Shown: piece after piece, positions 35,501 through 47,500 of the stretch
Layout of the letters: each line of letters begins with the position of its first letter
Position numbering within the stretch: position 1 is the first letter of the stretch
Source: Bolinopsis microptera
Lineage: Eukaryota > Ctenophora > Tentaculata > Lobata > Bolinopsidae
Assembly (NCBI RefSeq): GCF_026151205.1
Contig: NC_087074.1
Coordinates: forward strand, 6,636,001 to 6,696,000
DNA length: 60,000 nucleotides
Direction of reading: 5' to 3'
Made by a program: the position numbers and the translations under genes
Notes under the pieces: generated by a model
Databases searched by the model: none
What the model was told of the DNA's origin: nothing
What the model saw: the letters and a program-made list of their open reading frames with translations, nothing else

Positions 35501-38500
35501 GATACTGGAGATTGCCAGTGATATACTAAAGGATTGGAGTCTCTTTGTTAACGAATCAAAGACGGTGTTTACAAGAGTGTATTTGGCAGATACAGATGCT
35601 TTAGATGCCCATGGCAATAAAATTAGAGGAGATGAAGAGTGGCGAGAGTCAGTGCTATTAGGATCAAAGCTCTGTTCAGAAAGAGATATTGTCAACAGAC
35701 GCAACAAAGCCAATGTTGCCTTCTACACCTACAAGAAAGTCTGGTTGAATAGTTCTGTTCAGATCAGTGAGAGTAGAAAGCTGAAGCTGTACGAAGCTCT
35801 TGTCACTTCAGTGTTGTTGTATAACTGTAGCAGCTGGGCTGCACCTGAAACCGTAATGGCATCTGTCGACGTTCTTCAAAGGAAGCATCTGAGACAGATA
35901 ATCAACACCTATTGGCCTACGGTTATCAGTAACGAGAATTTATATAAGAGATGTAATGTCCGACCCCTTACTGAAAGGATCAAGAAAGCAAGATGGAAAA
36001 TGCTTGGGCACGTTCTCAGAAGCGGTGATGACACTCCCGCCTTCTTATCTTTCAGATTTGCATGTTTAGGATGTTTTGACTACAAAGGAAGGAGGGGCAG
36101 ACCTCGTTCAAATTTATTTGATTTATTATTAAAAGACATTATGACAAAACAAATTATTGTGATTGTAAATAAAAGATTTAGTTTAATTAATTTCAACGAT
36201 TTAGTGTACAAAGCTCATGATAGACGTCTATGGAGAAGCTATGGGTGAGTCGAGACTACTCGGCCACTCGATTTTATGATTTAATTTCTATTATCTTGTG
36301 TTTGCTGTATATAGTTGATTAATAATGTCCTCTGATTGGCTGAATTGTGTCACATGAAGCTTGGAATGTGTTAAGCGTGCAATTAGTAAACTTAAGCGTG
36401 CAACTCGCTGTGAAGATGCGATCACCTCTAGTAACACACTCATCCAGTAAGGTTTGCTGGGTACTTACCCAGAGGATCTCCTGAAGTCGCAACTAAAAGA
36501 GGCAGAGCTAGTGAACAGCAGGTCCCTGGTGTAGAGGTGATGAGCCGTGCAGCACATGTCATATGACGCCGCGCAACACGTGCCATATGACTCAGCTCCA
36601 CTTCTGCAATAATTCATAGCTGCAGATACTGGTTCAGGGCCCTGTTTCAACAGTAACTTCGTCATCAGCTGGGGGATAACTTATTACCTGTCATTCATAA
36701 TAGTACTGTCGAATAATGTCTCGTCATGAAGGAGAGACGTTATCAATCAACATAAATATACAACTTATAATGTCCATTGTTAAATCTTCAAAATGAGAGA
36801 TACTACATTTGTTCCAAGTCATAAGTCTCTAAAACAGCAAGTGTCATATGACGCCGCTCAAACCTGCTGAAAGAGGAACCAGATAGTAGAAAAGAGACTA
36901 GAGATCCTGGGGGAGCTACCGGTAGGATTGTAACGACTACAGAGCTCATCTGTACATCTCTCTTTGCATTTGTCTAACGTGTGCCGTCTGCAGAGGGGGT
37001 GAGATGTATTTTAAATAGTGAGTTCAAATAGAGACTATATAGTGAGTCATAGTAAAGTTTAAAGGAGGGGAGGGGAGAGGAAGAGGGAGGGGGAGGTTAG
37101 GAGAGAGAGAGAGAGAGAGAGTATTACTTGTAAAATGAAGTAGAGCCTGGAAGTGAACTGATAGTTCAAGTTGTGGCTGATTGGTAATCGTTGCAACATA
37201 TTATATGTATAGTATTATGTACTAAGTAAATTCCTAAGGACAAGTTACAAACTTGTAAATGCCACGTTCAACAAGTGCTTCCATCATGACAGGTTGGATC
37301 TGCCCGAAGAACACGTGGTCCCTGTAGCTGTAACTCATGTTGTCATGGTGATTAGAACTCTCCAGGAACTCAGCAATACTCTTCAGTTGTATCTCGCTGT
37401 CTTCCTGTAAATTACTCAGTTAATGGTTTGTTGAAGAACAAGTTCGACGACTTAGCACTTAGAGTTGTGGTCAAGGTTAGGGTTAAGGATTGAGGCTGAG
37501 TAAGATGAACCTAGTTCCTTTTGCCAGAACATACGTAAAAAGCCTATGTCACTTGACGAGCAATTCAGTAAGCGCTCTTTGGTATGCTCACCTGCGTAAG
37601 CACGAATACAACGAAACCATGCTCATCCAGAGCGTAGAGAGCGTCTTGTGGGGAGTTAAGGGCGTTGGTGAGGTGGTAACCCCACAGAGAGTTCTGAAGG
37701 ACGGAGTGGGAGATCTGATAGGTCAACATCCCCGCCACCCTCCTCTGATCCTGGTAATGTAGTGTTACAGACTGCAGAGGCAACATTCAACTATTTAAGT
37801 GCGGTGGGTGCGTAATGGCAAATATTTGCAATATCAGTTCTTAAGGACTGATATTTCCCTCACTTTTCCCCACGATTAGGAACTTCCCGAAAAATTGGTC
37901 GCAATTGTAACCAACGACCCATGGCCATCGCCACCGAATATTCGATTTCACAACAAAAGTAGCCTGAAATCCTCCTTTGTTTGCTCCTCTGTTTGCTCCT
38001 CCTTTGTTTGCTCTCCTCTGTTTGCTCCTCCTTTGTTTGCTCTCATCACAGTACTTTCTGACTTTTTCTCTTCTCCAGTTTTTTACTCGCCCGTGATTTA
38101 TTTTCAATTTCATTCTAGTAAGCAAACGTTCTTAAGCTGATTATTCTTCCATTGTGTTGATGCTAACTGTGCTAAACCATGTATCAAGATATGCTCATGC
38201 AAAGTGTGTTTATTGTTTATATAAGCTGTAAGCAGTTGTATCACTGTTTCAGTATATATTATCTTAGACAATAATCTCAGAATGTGTGTGTGCCTGTCTA
38301 TGTGTCTGTGCGCGTGTAATTTCCGAGCGGCTTAATCAAGAAAACGGTAAGAGTTACGGGGCTGATTTTTTCGGTATAGTGCCGACAAAACTATAAGGAA
38401 GCCAAATGATAAAGGTTTTTTAAATCGGCCGGTGCATCATGGTAAGTGGTTTAATTGATGGTTTTGTACCACAAATGTGACATAAAATGGCTCACATTTT

Positions 38501-41500
38501 CTCCCTTCTCGCTCTCTCTCCCATTACTGCATATTATGTAGCGTTGGTACATATATCATAATTAGGTTAACCTCGATATATACTGTCATGTAATACTGTA
38601 AGCTTATAAGGGGAGGGAGCAATCATTGCGGTCTGTTTGTTTAATTTCATACGACAATGTAATGCATGTTTTTAAATATAATAGGCGGGTGTGGTGCGGG
38701 GTTAATAAGGGTTACTTTCACTTTCAGGGGTGTAGGAATGATTTTCTTCATGAGGTGGCCAAAACCCTAACCCTAACCCTAACCCTAACCCTAACCCTAA
38801 CCCTAACCCTAACGTGTAAAATCCGGATTGGAGTATTATTTATGAGTCGCATTGTTGTAATGTATTCTGTGTAAAATTATCTTTATCCCGGTTGTTGCGA
38901 CAAGTCGCAACAACCGGGATAAAGATAATTTTACACAGAATACACCTAACCCTAACCCTAACCCTAACCCTAACCCTAACCCTAACCCTAACCCTAACCC
39001 TAACCCTAACCCTAACCCTAACCCTAACTCTAACCGTATAAAGGCCGTATAGAGGCCATAGATTAGATGTTTTGAGTGGCCGTTTAGAGGCCGTATAAAG
39101 GCCATGTAATATATCTTTTAAGTGGCCGTATAGTGGCCGTATAGAGGCCGTATAGTGGCCGTATAGAGGCCGTATAGAGGCCGTATAGTGACCATATTGA
39201 TATACTTATAGAGGACGTATAGTGGCCGTATAAAAGCCGTATAGTGGCCGTGTAGGGGCCATATACTGATATAGTGGCCGTATAAAGGCCATATAGAGGC
39301 CGTATAGAGGCCGTATAGAGGCCGTATAGAGGCCGTATAGAGGCCGTATAGAGGCCGTATAGTGGCCGTATAGAGGCCAAACCTAATCGCCCATTTTCCC
39401 TCCTTATGAGTATTGCTGAAAGCACGGTGTAAGGCCTACACGGACCGCCTCTAACTAGCCAATCCCTGTTTACATGCCGTGTAGCAGGGGACTAGAAAGA
39501 TATATTATAACACAATAGTCTAATGCAAAATGCGATGAGAAAAAAACAGCAACGCTGTCGCTCGCCAATCATTCTCTGACTCTAATTTAATGCCCGCCTC
39601 GAGCTGAGAGGAACTTTAACTTTAAGCCGTTTTCTGCGCATATTTAAACTTTGAGCTGTTTTCCACACATATTTGATTTTGCGAAAACGTAACGTTCAGC
39701 AACCAGCAAATCAAGGAATTTATGTAATTTGAAAACATCTAAAAAATGCTAATTTAATAATCTTCCCATCCAAGTGGCATTTCTCTTGCCTCTGATATAA
39801 AAGAAAAACTTGTAAAAGGAGTGCCCTCCGCTCCATTGTCCATGCCAAAGACCGTTCGATTCAGAGCCATACTTTCTGGCCCAGAGAGAAGCTCATAATT
39901 ATTGTTTTGTATAATGACTGCCGAGCGTTAGTCGCTTACAATAAACAATAACTATTCACACCTTACACAGCGGGCAAGTATTCTAAAAAACAATAGGTCA
40001 ACTCAATGTGTGAATTTTATAGATTCTTTCACTAAGTGGTTGGATAGTGTCCTACTCGGGCTACCGGACCGCCCTGGCCAATTACCTGTTTATAAATCGA
40101 CGCGGCATACAACTGTTACTGTTGTAACAACACGCGCGATCATTTGCGAAAGACTAAAGGGTACCTAATGTTTAGCAACCGGCAAATCTTAAATTTCTGT
40201 GTTGTTGGTCAGGTAGGAGTATTCTCCTACTTACGGGTCTGTGTTGTTGGTCAGGTACGGGTATCCTCCTACTTATGGATCTGTGTTGTTGGTCAGGTAG
40301 GGGTATCCTCCTACTTACGGGTCTGTGTTGTTGGTCAGGTAGGGGTATCCTCCTACTTACGGGTCTGTGTTGTTGGTCAGGTAGGGGTATCCTCCTACTT
40401 ACGGGTCTGTGTTGTTGGTCAGGTAGGGGTATCCTCCTACTTACGGGTCTGTGTTGTTGGTCAGGTAGGGGTATCCTCCTACTTACTGGTCTGTGTTGTT
40501 GGTCAGGTACGGGTATCCTCCTACTTATGGATCTGTGTTGTTGGTCAGGTAGGGGTATTCTCCTACTTACGGGTCTGTGTTGTTGGTCAGGTAGGGGTAT
40601 CCTCCTACTTACGGGTCTGTGTTGTTGGTCAGGTAGGGGTATCCTCCTACTTACGGGTCTGTGTTGTTGGTCAGGTAGGGGTATCCTCCTACTTACTGGT
40701 CTTTGTTGTTGGTCAGGTACGGGTATCCTCCTACTTACGGGTCTGTGTTGTTGGTCAGGTAGGGGTATCCTCCTACTTACGGGTCTGTGTTGTTGGTCAG
40801 GTAGGGGTATCCTCCTACTTACGGGTCTGTGTTGTTGGTCAGGTACGGGTATCCTCCTACTTACGGGTCTGTGTTGTTGGTCAGGTAGGGGTATCCTCCT
40901 ACTTACGGGTCTGTGTTGTTGGTCAGGTACGGGTATCCTCCTACTTACGGGTCTGTGTTGTTGGTCAGGTAGGGGTATCCTCCTACTTACGGGTCTGTGT
41001 TGTTGGTCAGGTAGGGGTATCCTCCTACTTACGGGTCTGTGTTGTTGGTCAGGTAGTGGTATCCTCCTACTTACTGGTCTGTGTTGTTGGTCAGGTACGG
41101 GTATCCTCCAACTTACGGGTCTGTGTTGTTGGTCAGGTAGGGGTATCCTCCTACTTACGGGTCTGTGTTGTTGGTCAGGTAGGGGTATTCTCCTACTTAC
41201 GGGTCTGTGTTGTTGGTCAGGTAGGGGTATTCTCCTACTTACGGGTCTGTGTTGTTGGTCAGGTAGGGGTATCCTCCTACTTACGGGTCTGTGTTGTTGG
41301 TCAGGTAGGGGTATCCTCCTACTTACGGGTCTGTGTTGTTGGTCAGGTAGGGGTATCCTCCTACTTACTGGTCTGTGTTGTTGGTCAGGTACGGGTATCC
41401 TCCTACTTATGGATCTGTGTTGTTGGTCAGGTAGGGGTATCCTCCTACTTACGGGTCTGTGTTGTTGGTCAGGTAGGGGTATTCTCCTACTTACGGGTCT

Positions 41501-44500
41501 GTGTTGTTGGTCAGGTAGGGGTATCCTCCTACTTACGGGTCTGTGTTGTTGGTCAGGTAGGGGTATCCTCCTACTTACGGGTCTGTGTTGTTGGTCAGGT
41601 AGGGGTATCCTCCTACTTATGGATCTGTGTTGTTGGTCAGGTAGGGGTATCCTCCTACTTACGGGTCTGTGTTGTTGGTCAGGTAGGGGTATTCTCCTAC
41701 TTACGGGTCTGTGTTGTTGGTCAGGTAGGGGTATCCTCCTACTTACGGGTCTGTGTTGTTGGTCAGGTAGGAGTATTCTCCTACTTACGGGTCTGTGTTG
41801 TTGGTCAGGTAGGAGTATTATCCTACTTACGGGTCTGTGTTGTTGGTCAGGTAGGGGTATTCTCCTACTTACGGGTCTGTGTTGTTGGTCAGGTAGGGGT
41901 ATCCTCCTACTTACGGGTCTGTGTTGTTGGTCAGGTAGTGGTATCCTCCTACTTACTGGTCTGTGTTGTTGGTCAGGTACGGGTATCCTCCAACTTACGG
42001 GTCTGTGTTGTTGGTCAGGTAGGGGTATCCTCCTACTTACGGGTCTGTGTTGTTGGTCAGGTAGGGGTATTCTCCTACTTACGGGTCTGTGTTGTTGGTC
42101 AGGTAGGGGTATTCTCCTACTTACGGGTCTGTGTTGTTGGTCAGGTAGGGGTATCCTCCTACTGACGGGTCTGTGTTGTTGGTCAGGTAGGGGTATCCTC
42201 CTAGTTACGGGTCTGTGTTGTTGGTCAGGTAGTGGTATCCTCCTACTTATGGATCTGTGTTGTTGGTCAGGTAGGGGTATCCTCCTACTTACGGGTCTGT
42301 GTTGTTGGTCAGGTAGGGGTATTCTCCTACTTACGGGTCTGTGTTGTTGGTCAGGTAGGGGTATCCTCCTACTTACGGGTCTGTGTTGTTGGTCAGGTAG
42401 GAGTATTCTCCTACTTACGGGTCTGTGTTGTTGGTCAGGTAGGAGTATTATCCTACTTACGGGTCTGTGTTGTTGGTCAGGTAGGGGTATTCTCCTACTT
42501 ACGGGTCTGTGTTGTTGGTCAGGTAGGGGTATCCTCCTACTTACGGGTCTGTGTTGTTGGTCAGGTAGTGGTATCCTCCTACTTACTGGTCTGTGTTGTT
42601 GGTCAGGTACGGGTATCCTCCAACTTACGGGTCTGTGTTGTTGGTCAGGTAGGGGTATCCTCCTACTTACGGGTCTGTGTTGTTGGTCAGGTAGGGGTAT
42701 TCTCCTACTTACGGGTCTGTGTTGTTGGTCAGGTAGGGGTATCCTCCTACTTACGAGTCTGTGTTGTTGGTCAGGTAAGAGTTTTATCCTACTGACGGGT
42801 CTGTATTGTTGGTCAGGTAGGGGTATCCTCCTACTTACGGGTCTGTGTTGTTGGTCAGGTAGGGGTATCCTCCTACTTACGGGTCTGTGTTGTTGGTCAG
42901 GTAGGGGTATCCTCCTACTTACGGGTCTGTGTTGTTGGTCAGGTAGGGGTATTCTCTTACTTACGGGTCTGTGTTGTTGGTCAGGTAGGGGTATTCTCCT
43001 ACTTACGGGTCTGTGTTGTTGGTCAGGTAGGGGTATCCTCCTACTTACGAGTTACGGGTCTGTGTTGTTGGTCAGGTAGGGGTATCCTCCTACTTACGGG
43101 TCTGTGTTGTTGGTCAGGTAGGGGTATTCTCCTACTTACGGGTCTGTGTTGTTGGTCAGGTAGGGGTATCCTCCTACTTACGAGTTACGGGTCTGTGTTG
43201 TTGGTCAGGTAGGGGTATTCTCCTACTTACGGGTCTGTGTTGTTGGTCAGGTAGGGGTATTCTCCTACTTACGGGTCTGTGTTGTTGGTCAGGTAGGGGT
43301 ATCCTCCTACTTACGGGTCTGTGTTGTTGGTCAGGTAGGGGTATTCTCCTACTTACGGGTCTGTGTTGTTGGTCAGGAAGGGGTATTCTCCTACTAATTA
43401 CGGGTCTGTGTTGTTGGTCAGGTAGGGGTATTCTCCTACTTACGGGTCTGTGTTGTTGGTCAGGTAGGAGTATTCTCCTACTTATGGATCTGTGTTGTTG
43501 GTCAGGTAGGGGTATCCTCCTACTTACGGGTCTGTGTTGTTGGTCAGGAAGGGGTATTCTCCTACTTACGGGTCTGTGTTGTTGGTCAGGTAGGGGTATC
43601 CTCCTACTTACGGGTCTGTGTTGTTGGTCAGGTAGGGGTATCCTCCTACTTACGGGTCTGTGTTGTTGGTCAGGTAGGGGTATCCTCCTACTTACGGGTC
43701 TGTGTTGTTGGTCAGGTAGGGGTATTCTCCTACTTACGGGTCTGTGTTGTTGGTCAGGTAGGGGTATTCTCTTACTTACGGGTCTGTGTTGTTGGTCAGG
43801 TAGGGGTATTCTCCTACTTACGGGTCTGTGTTGTTGGTCAGGTAGGGGTATCCTCCTACTTACGAGTTACGGGTCTGTGTTGTTGGTCAGGTAGGGGTAT
43901 CCTCCTACTTACGAGTCTGTGTTGTTGGTCAGGTAAGAGTATTATCCTACTGACGGGTCTGTATTGTTGGTCAGGTAGGGGTATCCTCCTACTTACGGGT
44001 CTGTGTTTTTGGTCAGGAAGGGGTATTCTCCTACTTACGGGTCTGTGTTGTTGGTCAGGTAGGGGTATCCTCCTACTTACGGGTCTGTGTTGTTGGTCAG
44101 GTAGGGGTATCCTCCTACTTACGGGTCTGTGTTGTTGGTCAGGTAGGGGTATCCTCCTACTTACGGATCTGTGTTGTTGGTCAGGTAGGGGTATCCTCCT
44201 ACTTACGGGTCTGTGTTGTTGGTCAGGTAAGAGTATTATCCTACTGACGGGTCTGTATTGTTGGTCAGGTAGGAGTATTATCCTACTTACGGGTCTGTGT
44301 TGTTGGTCAGGTAGGGGTATCCTCCTACTTACGGGTCTGTGTTGTTGGTCAGGTAGGGGTATTCTTCTACTTACGGGTCTGTGTTGTTGGTCAGGTAGGG
44401 GTATCCTCCTACTTACGGGTCTGTGTTGTTGGTCAGGTAGGAGTATTCTCCTACTTACGGGTCTGTGTTGTTGGTCAGGTAGGGGTATCCTCCTACTTAC

Positions 44501-47500
44501 GGGTCTGTGTTGTTGGTCAGGTAGGGGTATCCTCCTACTTACGGGTCTGTGTTGTTGGTCAGGTAGGGGTATCCTCCTACTCAGATTGAACAGCAGAGTC
44601 CCCTCATCCGAGGAGTAGGAGGGGAGTGAGAGGTATAACACTTCCACCGGATCCGAGGAGGTCATCTTTACAAACTGGTGTTCCTCCTGCACGTCTGTTG
44701 TTTCTCGCGGGTTTCCCGTCCTGAGGGAAGGTTATATAGACAGTTAAGTTTTACTATTTATTAATTATTAAAGCATTAACAGTTATATTAACAGTTAAGT
44801 TATATTTACTGTTTTACAGTTTTGTTTGATGGTTGTCTGGGAACTTACTTGTTTAAATGTTTAATTTTCCTTGGCGCCCAGGAATATAATCAGAGGTAAA
44901 GTAATATAATATAACGTACTACATCATGGAAACTTTTCATTGAAGAATAACGAGTATCATCAACCTGTCGATGTGAATTTGGGACTAAAATAAACGTAGT
45001 GGCGAGAGGTTGATAGTAATTCTGGTTTATCGATTTAAGTTCTCGTAGAAAGTTATAACGTTTAAAATATACAGTGCATTCCATTTGCAGCATATGTTCC
45101 GGAGGCCTTGTTGTTCTACGGGTTCTTATTCGCTATGTGTCTAGCTACAAATATCTCCCAAATTACAAGGGCAACTCTCTAATCTAAAGTATTTAGGGGG
45201 TTTGTTTGGTAACCGGGGCTTCTTGACATTTTATTTGAATTCTCAGTGAGATATTTTTTTTGTAATTTTAGAAATGCAACTCTTAATAATAGTTTAGCGG
45301 CGGGAAATTCTTAGATTTTTGTATTTCCGTTGAGTTTTATTACACAATTTTGGGAATTTTCTTTATTCAAACATTTCAAGTTACGTCAAAATGAGCGACC
45401 TAATTTCATTAATTACACACTCATTAACCGGCATGACAGATATTGATGATCCTGAAATCGCTCCTCATTAGTAATAGAAAATACCAGCACGCTGCATAAG
45501 ATACATAATTGAAAAGAACAATAAAGAGCGATCGTTTGTCGGAATTTGATGACTACCGTATTAATCATAAATTCCGGTATTTGCTGATGTTTGAAAAATG
45601 CAGTTTCAGATAAGAAGGATTATTGGAAGTGGAATGTTGTCACTAGTGCAGTAAGAGCGTTTAATTTAGACGGCTTAGCTCATTTTCAAAGTATTTTATA
45701 TACATATGTGTATTGTGTATCCTCAGTTTCTCAGGGCTTCAGGGCAAACGTTTGTGTTGGAAAAAGTTACTTATTATTTCATGGCCGTCATTTAGAGTAT
45801 ACGCTTTTCATTTGACCCTCTATGACTCTAATATTAATAATGATAACTGACCTTCTTAATTCCTATGTTCAGCCAAACGTTGAGAGTTAATTGTAGTAAT
45901 ATATAAGGCAGCACACACTGTTACCTTTCCTAACACTCCATATATAAAGAGTTGCACCTGTGACTCATAAATAACCAATAAGTACTTATGAAATTATCCC
46001 GCCCCAAGCTGGCTACAGAGCAATAGTTAGAGATTTGAGACACAATTATTATATGTTCCATGGTAACTGGTAACTGGTATCATGGTAACTGGTAACTGGT
46101 ACCATGGTAACTGGTAACTGGTACCATGGGGTGCTGTTGTTATTTTTCAAAATAGTAGAATCCACCTCATGAATTCATCTTATTAAGAGGGCCTATTATC
46201 AAAGCTATGTAAAATTTAGTCTTTCACAATCAGTCTCGTCTCTGCATTTTTCTCGTTGCACGATTCGGCTTGCTATTGATAAACGCTTAACTATCGTTTG
46301 ATAACCATGGCAACTGGTAACCATGGTAATTAATTGTAACCATGGTCATTTTCGTTTGCCATTACACATTAATCTTATCGTATTACAATTTGTAATCATT
46401 AGAAAGTGTGTACAAAACATAGCACGAGGTTGCATGATTTTGGACTTGAGAGGAATACATCAAGCCAGTGTAAATAATTAAATAGCGCTTCGTTAGTCAT
46501 TCGAAGAGTGAAATTGGTTAGGAAATGGATGCTTCCTCTAGTCACACCAATATTATGTGAATATCCAATATCCAATACCCGATGTAAATAATAGAAAGGA
46601 TGCTTTCTACATCCTCAGCCTTCACAGTCTGACTGACATTGATTAATTTTCGAATTGATTGGCACTTTCTCTCTAGCTGTAGATTCACAATATTATCCCG
46701 GTGAAATTAATCGTACAATCCTATCAGCCGACCACTTCACAATTCCGGGCCAGCTTGAAAATTATCATCCCGCCCATCATTAGTCTCCTCAGTTTAAACC
46801 AGGCATGAAATTAAAATCATACGGAATTCCAAACGCTGATGGTTAAGAAATGGGGTGGTCTGATGGTGAAGGTTGGAGTTAGTCCACCAGACACCATTCT
46901 CCCACTCGACCCAGGAAATGGGCCGGATTGCCAGCTAGTTAGTGACGATGACCTGCCTGTTAGTAGTAGTAGTAGCCAATCTCCGGCAGGTAATGATATT
47001 AGCTGGGCCGGTGTTTGCCGTTACGTCTGCTACCCACTCTAATTAATATAACCCTGGATACGCAGGAGCTTGTCGTTGCTATGACAACTTGTTGCTATGA
47101 CGACAGTTAATGCTTTACCTGCACGAGGGGAAGTCTCGTAGGAAAATGGTAAACATGGTAATTTTATGCCACTTTTAACACTGCAGTATTCGTTTAGAGT
47201 TGGTCTGCCTTTGTTCAGAGATGTTTATTGTTTAAATAACTACATTAATTAATTTTTAAAACATTATAAGACAATGCAGGATGAAGTTCCAAGACAATTA
47301 GCAGTGATATGTAACAGAAAAGTTTCGAAGGAGCAGCTAAAAATTGCCAGTAATTGTCATAATAGACTCAATTTCGCCTCCGGACGCGGAGTTCGCAGTG
47401 TAATCCATTCTATTGACTGGAGGGCCACACTCCATGAAGGAATAAATGAATTGTTTTCTATATTTTTTATTTTGGCACGGAAAATAGCCTCTTTTGTGCT

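Noticed and set aside
38762-39030. True chromosome end
   Set aside because: Telomeric units are few, interrupted, and followed by exons of the same gene on both sides, so they are interstitial.
39084-39425. Minus-strand ORF with [11 protein letters not shown] repeats
   Set aside because: Translation of the 11 bp GGCCGTATAGA array.
40144-43894. Very long plus-strand ORFs (673, 934, 187 and 136 codons) with repeated VCVVGQV or LCCWSGRG
   Set aside because: They are translations of the 42 bp array, which has no stop in several frames because 42 is a multiple of three; there is no flanking gene structure on that strand.
40190-44585. CRISPR-like array
   Set aside because: Units are contiguous without unique spacers and the locus is animal nuclear DNA; it is a minisatellite.
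44965-45041. Minus-strand reading [16 protein letters not shown], like the alpha2delta YYYTPI...FSLxxVLP motif
   Set aside because: That motif should precede the NYW exon at 58925-59331, but this segment lies downstream of it, and its phase fails to bridge the neighbouring exons.
46839-47042. Ser-rich plus-strand ORF ending in CRYVCYPL
   Set aside because: Could be an exon but has no matching acceptor and donor pair or domain; not enough support.
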